A DNA stretch of 64,000 bases from Rhabditoides inermis (GCA_963966185.1 CAWZYM010000329.1:646001-710000), one strand, 5' to 3'. Shown: positions 36,377 to 47,967, counted from the stretch's first letter. The notes: a model not told the origin generated them from the sequence alone. A program made the numbers and translations.

Positions 36377-37162
36377 CTCTCAGGGATTCGGACGTGAAAT
36401 TGCCTAATGTGATAAATAAGGTGACAAGTGATTGTTGGCACACACTGAAATAATCGCCGACCATGTGTTGGAGAAAGCTGGCTTCGTCCATCGGCACCTC
36501 GAACTGGACCGAGTCCGTGTCTGAAATTACAACCAAACATTCTTTCAAGCCTTCTACCTTCTACGATCGCTAACCTGTGTGCACTAGATACTCCCGTTCG
36601 GCCCTTCTCCAGGCCTCGTAGAGACGAATCCTCGCGTGCGCAGTCGTGAGAGACGCATTCGCATCTGCAAAGGTTTTCGACAGCGTTTGAGCCAGTTGAC
36701 GCGTTTCCGACCGCCATCCAGAAGTCGTCGGGGTTAGTGCTGTGAACAGTGTAAGCCTTGTCGGGATCCTCTCCGAGTTTGCCCCTGAGTGCGCGAGCGC
36801 GCGTGACTTGATGACTGTAATAAACTCACACAAATCGTCGAGCAGCAGTTTGCTCCCTGTTCGCTGTCCCGGGTTGAACTTGATGATCTCGAGCACCAGT
36901 TTGACACTCCAGGAGGAAGACCCGACGTTGCCTATCAACGTACAGACGCGTATAGCCTGTCATTACTTCAATTTGCACACCTGTTTCACTCGGAGAAAAC
37001 AGTCGATGAAGGAGGAAAGAGATATCTTCTCGTAGTTTTCCTTGTCGTACTGCTTCCAGATCTTGTAGTGTAGAAAATGACGCGAAAAAGTGAAAGCGAT
37101 AGTCAGAGTCTCACCTTGTGAACGTCGAGAATGACATATCCGCGCTCGACGGCAAACTTCAA
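36376..37162 (-). pseudogene. Protein-primed family B DNA polymerase, palm fragment (Polinton/Maverick type)
   Basis: Minus-strand exons carry polymerase motifs in the expected order. 37162-37115 has the ERGYVILDVH segment. 37061-36981 has a segment ending IDCFLRVKQ. About 36957-36851 has IKFNPGQRTGSKLLL, the motif B region. About 36690-36575 has TTAHARIRLY, the usual run-up to motif C. 36521-36445 begins with the TDTDS catalytic motif, created across a 53-base intron. Protein-primed B polymerases copy linear DNA from a terminal protein and are the replicases of Polintons/Mavericks and related viruses. The frame breaks near 36720, and the exonuclease domain is missing here. This fragment lies at the centre of the large inverted repeat. 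Confidence 0.8.
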
Positions 37163-37663
37163 CTACAACAAATCCGGATGAGAGGACTATGTTGATGAAA
37201 ACCCAGCAGGTTACATAATATTTGAGAAAGGGAACTGCATTGCTCCAGGAGTCGCGCGGGCTGGCTGCCACCGGGCGTGGAGACGGAAGAGGAGATCTAG
37301 GCGTATTATACTGTATCACATCTGTGCATGTGTTATCGCAAGTGTGCACCGCCGCTTCTGCAGTCATGACCGTTTATCGGACTACTTTGTTTCCGAGGAG
37401 ACGAATACACCCAAAAGAAGGATCACCGAGCTGTGGAGAGCATTGCTGCCTGCCTCTACATGAAGTGGTGAAGAGTGACGTGTGGCGCGCAGATCCACCA
37501 TGCTGGCCGAGGAGGCGAGATCACAGTGTCTGGCTCGCGGTATCGGGTTGATGAATTCGTTCCGCCGACCGCACCAGGTGGCAAGAGAACCGCTATCGAC
37601 TACCACGGCTGCCTGTTTTCACCGCTACTCTTTCAAGTACAGTGCGACAGATGTGCACGTATG
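37154..37663 (-). repeat. Inner inverted-repeat arm, right
   Basis: Inverse of 35868-36376. It contains, in plus orientation, a polymerase-like ESRGWLPPGVETEEE exon (about 37248) and part of the nuclease-like region (RYRVDEFVPPT, then IDYHGCLF, about 37490-37620). Confidence 0.85.
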
Positions 37664-39170
37664 TGATGCAACCGGAGAAAAGCAGAATACGGGAGAAGTG
37701 TGGACACGTGAAAAGCGGCGCGCCTCCTACATCAAGACACAGTTTGATAAGTGGTCTGTCATTTGGGAAAGCGAGGATATCGATGGAATATCGATGTTCT
37801 GTTGTAGGGTAGGAGTCTTGAGACACACGCCTTCTTCAGGAAATGCGACATCAGGGTGACTAGATTGTTGTTAGTTTAATGATATTCTCAATTAATCTAG
37901 AACCCCATCGATGCTCGAGATGCGATTTTTGGAGATCGGCCCGAACCTTTCCGAATCGAATGTACGCTTAAGCTATTCCGTTACAACTGCACCTCAATCA
38001 CAAGGTGCGTCTCTCCTCTTCAGTTCGCATGCGCATCCTCGCGCTTACTCTCCGCTTATTCTCCTCGCCGGACACACTAATTCGCTCCTCGCTGCGCTGT
38101 CCGCGAGTAGCGAGACGGGTATGTATGCATTTCCGAGCTTTTAGATGTATTAATGTATCTAATTTGAACCTGTTTAGAACTATGTTTTGCTCCATCCTAC
38201 GTGTAATGAGAAGGTGGATGTTTAGGGGTAAATTGGTGGGTTATCGATGTTCTGTTGTAGGGTAGATATCCTGTCGGGCGCCTGGTCCCATCTCTCACTC
38301 AGACCAACTGATCACGGGCGGTTTTCTCCAGTGTCGTGTGAATGCACCGAATAGAATGCGAGAGAGAGATAAATAAAGATACAAAGATATAAGGAAACCG
38401 CTCAAGAGAGAGAAAAGTCAAAAAAGTGAGAATAGTGGTTCGCATGAATGTTATAGAGAGCTATTCAGGCACGGCAGAAGTATGTCCCCGCGCTACCGTA
38501 TAGCCGCGGAGGTGATAGAGACTGAAATGAACACGTCAGAACGGCCCGTTGAGAAAAACTGTTGTTTTTTCTGTACGAGATTGTGCGGACATGGCGGAAA
38601 GAGCCTTTTTTGCTCTCACAAGGACGAGGTTCGAGAGTTTTGGGGACACGGTCGACTCACGAACTCAACTCAAGGCAGCGCTCAAGTGAGATTACTGTAA
38701 CAATAAATTAGCATTGCTTTCTTTGCAGGCTCGACTGCTCAAGGTGCGCTATGCAGGTTTCCTTTAAATCTTATTTCGCTTTTACGGCTATACGGGTAAG
38801 TACTTTACATGTGTGTCCGTACAGGGTCTGCACTGGGGTGAGTGGTCCGTGTACGTTTGGGAGGAAGACACAGACGGACCGCTCTCGGAATACACCAACT
38901 TGTTCCTGAAAATCAAGCAGGTAGTATAATATTTGAGAAAGGGGAGAAATTGTGTTGTTATCTCTAGGAGTCGCGCGGGCTGGCGCCGAGCGCGGAGATG
39001 GAAGAGAAGATCGAGACATACATTGAGGAGTATAAGGGTGTAACTTTGCTTAGATGTTCCAGTTTCAACGCATGTTCAAGGTGAAGGGTATTCGGGTGGC
39101 TAGGAAGAAAATCTGCAAGAACAGCAGGCTGCGAGAAGCCGTCAAACTGCTCCTAAATTATCTAATTTTA
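37475..39170 (+). pseudogene. Second, degraded family B DNA polymerase copy (N-terminal to palm)
   Basis: Plus-strand segments follow family order with gaps and frame changes. About 37490-37618 has RYRVDEFVPPT and DYHGCLF, resembling the GC-WHGC region. After a frame change near 37618, EVWTREKRR and WSVIWESE follow (to about 37790). About 37910-37960 has ARDAIFGDRPE, like the R-AxxGGR motif. 38482-38685 has a Cys/His-rich FCTRLCGHGG..CSHKDE region. 38824-38922 has a segment ending NLFLKIKQ. 38969-39036 has ESRGLAPSAEMEEK. 39058-39165 has a GIRVARKKICKN..KLLLN segment. The TDTDS motif is not found on this strand. In-frame stops and shifts make it a relic. It is diverged from the minus-strand fragment, so two different polymerase copies were combined. 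Confidence 0.75.
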
Positions 39171-39389
39171 GTGATGAAAACAACCGGCAGAAAAATTTTC
39201 CGGTTTTCAGTGAAAAAAAAACAAGCATAGAGGATCGACAAGTCACTCATCGAGATTCTAGCCTCTCTCTCTCCAGCCGTGTTTTGGAAAATTATGGGGC
39301 GATCGCTCGTTCTAGATTCTATCACCGACCAAGCTGTGTATTACCTACAAGAAGGTGCGCAAAGTCATTATGATGGGTAGGATTATTAA

Positions 39390-39866
39390 TTGTGGATTCA
39401 GGTGATAGAGAAGCTCTCGCCTCTTCCCCCGTCGTCAGTTGTCTACGGGGCTTCTATTTTTGTAGACGTCAAAATACAGGCGGTTTACTTCTCTGTGTGT
39501 CCTCTCACCTTCATACTCTCTCACTTGGCGAAGGCTACAGTACCCCTTGCGCCAAGACGCGCGACGTGCGCCAAGACGCGCGCCCCTTGCGCCAAGACGC
39601 GAGACGATTTAAAAATGCAATTGACCAGAGACTCCCCCGCACGATCTTCCATTTTTGTGAATGATAAAACACATCCAGTTTTTGCGTTCTCTTACAACAC
39701 ACACTCTCTCGTAGTATCTCTCAATTTTGATATCTTCCGGAGTCCTATGGCTACAGTATGCCTCAACGAGATACAGCTGATCGCGCCAATGATAGCAGCG
39801 TGGGCGGGGCTAGAACAGCCCTTCGATCATTTGACGCTTGACCTATCACAACTTGAGCGAGCTTAG
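39390..39866 (+). CDS. Unrecognised 158-residue open frame inside the polymerase element
   Basis: An open frame with no recognised domain, lying between the polymerase relic and the right outer arm. It includes a short tandem repeat (three GCGCCAAGACGCG-type copies at 39550-39602) that gives a repetitive CAKTR segment. A TTTTTGTRRAYG-type segment occurs twice (39459 and 39650), suggesting local duplication. It may be coding remnant or chance. Confidence 0.25.
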   Translation: MWIQVIEKLSPLPPSSVVYGASIFVDVKIQAVYFSVCPLTFILSHLAKATVPLAPRRATCAKTRAPCAKTRDDLKMQLTRDSPARSSIFVNDKTHPVFAFSYNTHSLVVSLNFDIFRSPMATVCLNEIQLIAPMIAAWAGLEQPFDHLTLDLSQLERA

Positions 39867-39895
39867 TGCACGCTTCTTCTTTGTAAAATTTTTTC

Positions 39896-40041
39896 TCACC
39901 GATTCCGCTCTCATTGTCTTGTTACAGCGGCGTAATGAACGCGACCCCGCTTGAGACCCTTCAGCACATCCGCGGTCTACCTGTATTCCGCCGCCATGGC
40001 GGAAACTTGAATTCGGCAGGTGAGTCACGGTTTAGAGTGCA

Positions 40042-40096
<55 letters not shown>

Positions 40097-41083
40097 GAGA
40101 GAAAGAGAAATCGACAAAGTTATTTCTTGTAATATCCGTCCGTTAGAACGCAGTCATTCATTCACCGCAAGTTTCGAATATGGAATTCCTACCATCTAAC
40201 ATTATAGCTATCAAAGACACCGGTTCTTTCAAAGTGGAGGTTAGAAAATGCATGATTGAACCATCTCGCATCCGCGCTTCCTGATCGATACGGGCACGGG
40301 CTCCCCCGTATATGCAACAGAACACATGCATTTCATATACATATGTCTGTTGTATTGTTCCATACGCATTTGTATCTGTTTTTACTATTCTTTGATTTGA
40401 TTTTAATCAAAATACGTTTCACCACTTATTACAGCCACATATCTGTCCCCATATGTTTCCTGAATACGCAATGATAAACAATTAAACTAATAGCGAGTTA
40501 CAGGTTTCGCATTTGTCGGGGTGGTGGTCAAAAAGACGGCGCGGGACGCGGGACACACGCCATCTGCTGTGCCCGGATACGACTCGCTCGCCGACTTCTA
40601 CCAGTCCCGGTTTGTGACTGTTGAACAAAGCATAAGTGATTGGCGTTGCTTAGGTACGGGAGAGACGTGGGCGAAAGCAAGGTTGTCATTGTCATCGACC
40701 ACCGCGGCAACGAGTCCAACCACCCCATCCGTCTGCTAATCACAGTGTGACAGGATCACCGATTCAGCGAAAAGTGCATTTTGTCGATTTTGATTTGTGA
40801 TAAAAGATGATATACATGATAAGCTTGTGTAATTGACCAGTTGAGTCGACACGCACGCAAGACGATGGCGGCTGACGACCTTTTCAACAGGAACGAAAAA
40901 AAAACATATGATATGTGTGGTTGTAGATCGCACACGAAAAGAGAATGGCGTCTTGCTTTCATACGGTCCGTGTTCTCGTGTCTCATTTTTCTCACATAGT
41001 GATTGTGATGTTACCATATTTAGGCTGTCCCCTCGTTCATGGCACGGCACTTCCCTTTCTGAATTTTCCCAGACACCGTTCGA
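39896..41083 (-). repeat. Outer inverted-repeat arm, right
   Basis: Inverse of 34622-35868. It stops exactly where a CTAG-bounded hairpin begins (41084). The arms hold two stretches that look exonic in both copies: about 39935-40020 (an HIRGLPVFRRHGGN segment after a TTACAG acceptor) and 40521-40739. Confidence 0.85.
40521..40739 (+). pseudogene. Possible exon within the outer arms, function unknown
   Basis: An open frame starting MVVKKTARDAGHTPSAVPGY, preserved in the inverse arm at 34965-35177. Near 40672 another frame reads VVIVIDHRGNESNHPIRLL and looks more protein-like, suggesting an intron or a frameshift at about 40651-40678. It is not recognised, but conservation in both arms suggests an element gene rather than noise. 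Confidence 0.35.
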
Positions 41084-41104
41084 CTAGCGCGCTTCGCGCG
41101 CTAG
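41084..41104 (-). other. CTAG-bounded GC hairpin, candidate minus-strand Helitron-like 3' end
   Basis: CTAGCGCGC-TTC-GCGCGCTAG is a perfect palindrome around three bases. On the minus strand the loop is GAA and the sequence ends CTAG followed by T, as at the ends of the array units further right. It sits flush against the right polymerase-element arm. Confidence 0.5.
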
Positions 41105-41363
41105 AAATATAAGTATAAAAAAGAGGAGAAAATTATCTATCGATTGACATATAGATTGACTTTATATGTGCTCTGAAAGTGCTATTAGGAGCTGTGTTAG
41201 AAGTGCTGTTGTAGTCTTTCAGTAGATGACTGATCTTTATTTATTTCCTTATCTTTTTCCATTTTTAGTAATATCAAGTATTTAGAAAGTGTCACAGTCT
41301 ATCAGTATCTGGTTGATAGTATCTGCTTGACTGATTTCGCCCTGGCAGGGCTATATAACACAC
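41105..41363. other. AT-rich spacer with a Helitron-like 5' start
   Basis: Mostly featureless. At 41337 it has TCGCCCTGGCAGGGCTATAT, identical to the start of unit B1 (52279), but the CTATGGTG motif does not follow. This suggests a truncated B-type 5' end or one replaced by the foldback element. Confidence 0.45.
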
Positions 41364-42898
41364 GATCCGCGTAAGAACCGGACGAGGTGGGACCTAGGAA
41401 CTTAGTGCGCGGTTATAGGGGTTTTCAAGGGTGCTCTACAAGGTAGTATAGGTGATTTTGTCCCAATATGCAAATTTGGTCAGTTAAGGGACCATGACCT
41501 CAAATCAGTCAGTTTTTGTCCAAAACTATTTTTAATAGCTTGTTCGATTTGTCTTGATATTATAAATATTATAAGACTTTTTGTACATAAACATTTTTTT
41601 CATAAAACAAAAAAGAAAAAAGTTATGATCAAAATTTTTCAAAAAATTTCATATTTGATTTTTTTGAGATTTTTTCGCCTCGAAACAACAAAAACGACCA
41701 ACACCATTCGATTCTACGCGTTTATTCAAACTACCATGATTTTTTTCGTGAAAATCTGGTGTTGCCTTTTCTTCCATCCAGAGCGATGAAAATCGCCCGA
41801 AAAAAGAATTTTGCGATTTACCGCCATTTTCCAAGTCTTTCATTTCGAAACAACAGAAACCACTACTATATTCGGATTCTACATTTTTTAGTTAGTATTA
41901 GATTTGGTTTATACCCAAATCCGATGTTGCCTTTTCTTCCATCCAGAGCGATGAAAATGGCTCGGAAACAAAACTTTGCGTTTTCCCACCATTTTCCAAG
42001 TATTTCGTTCCGATACAACAAAAATCACTACTATATTCGGATTCTACATCTTTTGATTAGTATATGTGTTGGTTTATAGTCAAATCCGGTGTTGCATTTT
42101 TGCTCATTTAAGGCGATGAAAGTGGCTCAAATGTGAAAATTCGCATTTTCCTGTCACTTTTAAATTCTATCCTTCTGAAATAACAAAAACCACTTACATA
42201 TTCGGATTCTGCATCTTTTAATTAGTCTACGTAATTATTTTTATACAAATTTAGTGTTGCCTTCTGGCGTTATCATGAAATTTTGCGATTGATAGTTAGG
42301 CCATTTTCAACATCACGGATGAACACAAAGGCAACATCAGATTTGCCTGAAAACAACTACACAGACTAATTAAAAGGTACAAAATCCGAATATAATAGTG
42401 ATTTTTGTTATTTCGGATTGGAAGATATGAAAAATGGCGGTAAAACGCAAAATTTTTATTTCCGGCTATTTTCATCGCTCTGGATGGAAGAAAAGGCAAC
42501 ACCAGATTTTCACGAAAAAAATCATAGTGATTTGATTTAACGCGTAGAATCGAATGGTGTTAGTCGTTTTTGTTGTTCCGAGGCGAAAAAATCTCAAAAA
42601 AATAAAATATGAAATTTTTTGAAAAATTTCGATCATAACTTTTTTCTTTTTTGTTTTATGAAAAAAATGTTTATGTACAAAAAGTCTTATAATATCAAGA
42701 CAAATCGAACAAACTATTTAAAAATAATTTTGGACGAAAACTGACTGATTTGAGGTCATGGTCCCTTAACTGACCAAATTTGCATATTGGGACAAAATCA
42801 CCTATACTACCTTGTAGAGCACCCTTGAAAACTTCTATAACCGCACACTTAGCTCCTAGGTCCCACCTGCCCGAAATTCGTCCGATTCTTACGCGGAT
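41364..42898. mobile_element. Foldback (large hairpin) element
   Basis: Arms of about 550 bases (41364-41910 and 42345-42898) are inverse copies, from GATCCGCGTAAGAA at the left edge to TTCTTACGCGGATC at the right. The middle holds about 165-base repeats built on GTTGCCTTTTCTTCCATCCA (near 41762, 41930 and, diverged, 42093 and 42255, with inverted copies near 42315 and 42480). There is no coding capacity. This fits a non-autonomous foldback or MITE-like element. The right edge overlaps the first base of unit C1. Confidence 0.8.
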
Positions 42899-42930
42899 CA
42901 CCCGCCCACCCCCTACAAATTATGCTATGG

Positions 42931-42970
<40 letters not shown>

Positions 42971-43877
42971 CGGATGAGTATCTCTTTTTGTAGTTATCGT
43001 TGGGGGTTGAGGTATGGAAATTAGATCTGAGGTGCTCACCGCACGCAAAATTTTACCTGTGGTCCTAATCTGACCATTCCTTATATGGGTTCTCCCTGGA
43101 AAATTTGCATATCTGAGAACATAGAATCTGAAATATGGCCAGTTCTATGTAAACTATTGTTAGTTTTAAAGCTATTGAGATGCCCTTTTAGGGTAAGGGT
43201 ACTGTAGGGTCGGTGATTTAAATTTTGACTAATGACCTCATTTGCATAATTCCAAATATGGTAATGTTGTATCTCGGTCAGTTTTGATGCCAAAGAGTCC
43301 AAACTTGGTATGTGACCTGGAGGCAAGTCAGCGATGTTGTTGTTTACATGTTTGTCAACAAGTAAACAACTTTGTAAACAAATTAAAAGTTTGTTCTGAA
43401 GGTATCTAAGATTATGTAGACTTGGAGGCAAGTTCAAAAATGTTGTTTACAGATGATGTAAACAAATAAACAACTTTGTAAACAACCTGAGAATGTGTTT
43501 TGAAGATGTCAAATGTTTAGTAACATTATTGATGAGTTCAAAAATGTTGTTTACAGATGTTGTAAACAAGTAAACAAATGTGTAAACAACCTGAAAAAGT
43601 GTTTCAAAGATGTGTATCGTGTAGTAGACTAAAATGCGATTTCAAAAATGTTGTTTACATAAAGTGTAAACAAGTAAACAAATTCGTAAACAACGTTCAA
43701 TTGTCTTCAATTTTGGTATTCTGTCTTGTAATGTACTTCTTAGTTAGATTAGAAGTTTGTGGACATATTTTCGTTCTGAAATTAGATTTGAATTATAATT
43801 TCAGTTTTGGTGTTTGAGTGTTGAGGCCGCCGAAGGCGGCCCTAGCCCGAGCGGCGCGCCAGCGCCGCTCGGGCTAG
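42898..43877 (+). mobile_element. Helitron-like unit C1 (980 bases)
   Basis: Preceded by A, begins TCACCCGCCCACC, with TATGCTATGGTGTTTGTCTG near its start. It ends with a 16-base-stem palindrome bounded by CTAG (loop GCCA). Ends of type A|TC...CTAG|T, a terminal hairpin and no target duplication fit non-autonomous Helitrons. Positions 43330-43700 hold about 14 copies of GTAAACAA or its complement. Confidence 0.75.
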
Positions 43878-45531
43878 TCCCCCTTGCATACTAATATTTA
43901 CTATGGTGTCTGTCTGTCCTTCTTTCCGGAAGGTTATCTTTCTTCAAAATCAGTATTATCACTTCACTTCTTCTAAAAAGTTTCTTCAAAAGCCCAGTAC
44001 GCAAAATTCCAAATATCTCGTCAATAGCGATCTCCTAATCATAGTTATCACCTAATCTCTTAACTATAGGAAAAAATTTCAAAAAACTTCAATTAGAACC
44101 AAATTTGGTGAGTAGGTGAATCGATCTAGAAAAAGTCGATAGCCGCGATACCAGCTGCCTGTGACCTCATCTTCATGCCCAAATAGGCAAATGTACCCAA
44201 AATGCACCCAAAATTCATGATCTTCGATTTCTATAAAAATTGAATGGAAGAAAGATTACGTATACTAGATCATAGAAACTGGTTTCCTTTTTCGAAAAGT
44301 CACCAAATATGGCGAATATGATCGACTTTTCGTACAGACGAGATAGAGGGTCCAATTTGTAAACTTAAGCTTTTATGGGCAAAAAAGCCCTTCTGTCAAA
44401 GTTTCAGATCGATCGGACTTTGTCTTCATACAGTATTAGACATTTTCTGAGCGCGCGTTACTTGCTGGGGACGCGCCCACCGGATTGCTCGCTACCAGCC
44501 GCCAGGTCAACCGATCGATATCGAATAGTTGGCATTCGCAATCACTGACCCATATCCACTCAGTTGTGTCTTTTTTGATAGGAATATGTCTAAATATAAC
44601 TATAATGGATTGAGTCAGTTGAAAAAGACAAAATTTCTATCTTCAACGAATAACTTTGACAAAACGAAAAGTTGAAGGTTGAAAGTTAAGTAAAATGTTT
44701 CGAGACGTCAATAGATAGTGCTTTTTAACGATCAAATCAACCTCAAACTGTTTCAAACTCCTTCACACGTGCGCACAACGTGTTAGGGCGCGCCAGCCGG
44801 CTTCCTTTCTGGAAGTCATTGTAGACGTAATATAGAACTATGTACTGCTTCTTTTTCAGTTGAAACTAAGTTTTGAGTTCATTACTTGTACTCGTGTACA
44901 TATTCAGCCTGAAATTCCGCTTTTCGATGCAGTACAGTGTCGAGTGGAAGTGAGGTGAGGTGAGAATCGAGTTCACCTTACATGTCATTTGGCAAGCACA
45001 GGCGGTCAAGTTATATTTTTAGAACGTGAAAGAGTAGACAGTAGGGAGAGAAGACAGTAGAGAAGAGAGTAGTACTTTCTGTTTGAAAAAAGTTTTTACA
45101 TACATAACTGTCTCTCGAAAGTCGCAGTGACAACTGCAGATGTGAGAATAGAAGAGTAGACAGATGGTACCATAGTACTGTCTCTAGAAAGTTGTTGCCA
45201 CCGCAGCGGGGACGTGAAAGTATACAAGAGAGAGAATAGGACAGAGAGAGAATAACAGAGAGAAAAGATGAGAGAAAAGGGAGAGTAGACATAACTGTCT
45301 CTCGAAAGTCGCAGTGATAGTGATTACTGCAGATGTGAGAGTGAGAGTGGAAGAGGTCACGAGAGGTGAAAGTAGACAGAAAAAAACATAGTAATGTCTC
45401 TAGAAAGTTGACAGTAGACAATAGATAAAATAATACTGAGAGAGAAAGAGAAAGAGAGAAAAAGATAGCGAGACAGTGGGAGAGAAAGAAGAGAGAAGGA
45501 GGAGAGATAGGGGAGAGTAGAACTGTGTCGA

Positions 45532-45582
<51 letters not shown>

Positions 45583-45898
45583 GGGGAGGAGGAGGGATAT
45601 ACGATGGAAAGTAGACAGAACGGTGTAGAGGAGAAAGAGATGGGGCGTTGCACATCTGTGAAACATAAAATGAGTGAAAAAGAAGTAGGATAAATAGTTA
45701 GGAAAGACAAAAATTAAGACACATATGCAAAATACATAGAACTTGAACACTTCAACTACAACCCTTGCTTGCGTGTATGTATCTTTGCAAGAGTCATTAG
45801 AGCAATCAACTATCAAACAAACAAGATGAACTATTCTTCTATTTCTCTATTTTTGTATACCTAGTGCGAAGGCGCGCGACAGCGCGCCGGAGCGCTAG
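43878..45898 (+). mobile_element. Helitron-like unit A1 (2021 bases, subtype I)
   Basis: Starts TCCCCCTTGCATACTAATAT and has ACTATGGTGTCTGTCTGTCC. It ends with hairpin GGCGCGC-GACA-GCGCGCC, six bases, then CTAG. The interior is non-coding: an AT-rich left half, then paired CTGTCTCTCGAAAGTCGCAG repeats (45108 and 45290) and a GA tract (about 45537-45579). It is nearly identical to A5, A6 and A7 despite lying 14-18 kb away. Confidence 0.8.
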
Positions 45899-47967
45899 TC
45901 CCCCTTTCATACTAATATTTACTATGGTGTCTGTCTGTCTGTCTGTCTGTCCTTCCGGAGAGATATCTCTTTTCAAAGTCTACTCTAACTACTCATTTTT
46001 TCTAGAAAGTTTCTTCAATACCTGAGAACGCAAAATTCCAAATATCTCGTCAATAGCGATCTTCTGATCATAGTTATCACCTAATCTCTTAACTATGGAG
46101 AAAAATTTCAAAATACTTCAATCAGAATCAAATTTGGAGAGTAGGTGAATCGACCTAGAAAAAATCGATAGCCGCGATACCAGCTGCCTGTGACCTCATC
46201 TTCATGCCCAAATAGGCGAATGTACCCAAAATGCACCCAAATTTCATGATCTTCGATTTCTATAAAAATTGGATAGAAGAAAGATTACGTATAATAGATT
46301 ATAGAAACTGGTTTCCTTTTTCGAAAAGTCACCAAATATGGCGAATATCATCGACTTTTCGTACAGACGAGATAGAGGGTCCAATTTGTAAACTTAAGCT
46401 TTTCTGGGCAAAAAAGCCCTTCTGTCAAAGTTTCAGATCAATCGGACTTTGTCTTCATACAGTATTAGACATTTTCTGAGCGCGCGTTACTTGCTGGGGT
46501 CGCGCCCACCGGATTGCTCGCTACCAGCCGCCAGGTCAACCGATCGATATCGAATAGTTGGCATTCGCAATCACTGACCTATATCCACTCAGTTGTGTCT
46601 TTTTTGATAGGAATATGTCTGAATATAACAATAATGGATTGAGTCAGTTGAAAAAGACAAAATTTCTATCTTCTTAAACGAATAACTTTGACAAAACGAA
46701 ATGCTGAAGGTTGAAAGTTAAGTAAAATGTTTCGAGACGTCAATAGATAGTGCTTTCTAACAATCAAATCAACCTCAAACTGTTTCAAACTTCTTCACAC
46801 GTGCGCACAACGTGTTAGGGCGCGCCAGCCGGCTTCTTTTCTCGAAGTCATTGTAGACGTAATATAGAACTATGTACTGCTTCTTTTTTCAGTTGAAACT
46901 AAGTTTTGAGTTTATTACTTGTACTCTTGTACATATTCAGCCTGAAATTCCGCTTTTCGATGCAGTACAGTGTCGAGTGGAAGTGAGGTGAGGTGAGAAT
47001 CGAGTTCACCTTACATGTCATTTGGCAAGCACAGGCGGTCAAATTATAATTTAGAACGTGAGAGAGTAGACAGTAGGGAGAGAAGACAGTAGAGAAGAGA
47101 GTAGTACTTTCTGTTTAAAATGTTTTTTACATTACTGTCTCTCGAAAGTCGCATTGACTACTGCAGATGTGAGAATAGAAGAGTAAACAGAAGGTACCAT
47201 AGTACTGTCTCTAGAAAATTTTTGTCACCGCAGCGGGGACGTGAAAGTATACAGGAGAGAGAATAGGAGAGAGAGACAGAAAATAGAAGAGAGAAGGGAG
47301 AGTAGACATAACTGTCTCTCGAAAATCGCAGTCATAGTGATTACTGCAGATGTGAGAGTGGGAGTGGAAGAGGTGACGAGAGGTGAAAGTAGACAGAAGA
47401 AAACATAGTAATGTCTCTAGAAAGTTGTTTTCACAGTAGTAGAAAAATATGCAGTAGACAAACAAGAGCATAGTATTAGTATTGTCTCTAGAAAGTTGAC
47501 AGTAGACAATAGAGAATATAATACTGTTTCTAGAGAATACTATACTGAGAGAGAGAAAATAAAGAGAGAAAGAGATAGCGAGACAGTGGGAGAGGGAGAA
47601 GAGAGAGAGGAGAGATAGGGGAGAGTAGAACTGTGTCGAGGAAAGAGAGAGAGAGAGGGGGGAAGGGGAGATAGGATGGAAAGTAGACAGAACAGTGTAG
47701 AGGAGAAAGACATGGTGCGGTGTACATCTGTGAAACATAAAATAAGTGAAAAAGAAGTAGGAGTGATAGTTAGAAAAGACAAAAATTAAGCTACTTTTAC
47801 AAAATACATAGAACTTGAACACTTCAACTACATCTTTTGCGTGTATGTATCTTCGCAAAAGTCATTAGAGAGCAATCAACTATCAAACATGCAAGACGAA
47901 CTATTCTTCTTTTTTCTATTTTTGTATACCTAGTGCGGAGGCGCGCGACAGCGCGCCGGAGCGCTAG
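45899..47967 (+). mobile_element. Helitron-like unit A2 (2069 bases, subtype II)
   Basis: Same ends as A1 but a different 5' segment (GTCCTTCCGGAGAGATATCT). It has a short GA tract at about 47643-47657 and an extra segment around 47430-47530 that is absent from subtype I. Joined to A1 by CTAG|TC with no spacer. Confidence 0.8.

Noticed and set aside
43578..43817. Short frames in the Helitron-like units (also 46231-46479, 50303-50578 and 53011-53229)
   Set aside because: They are not maintained between sister units and show no protein-like conservation.
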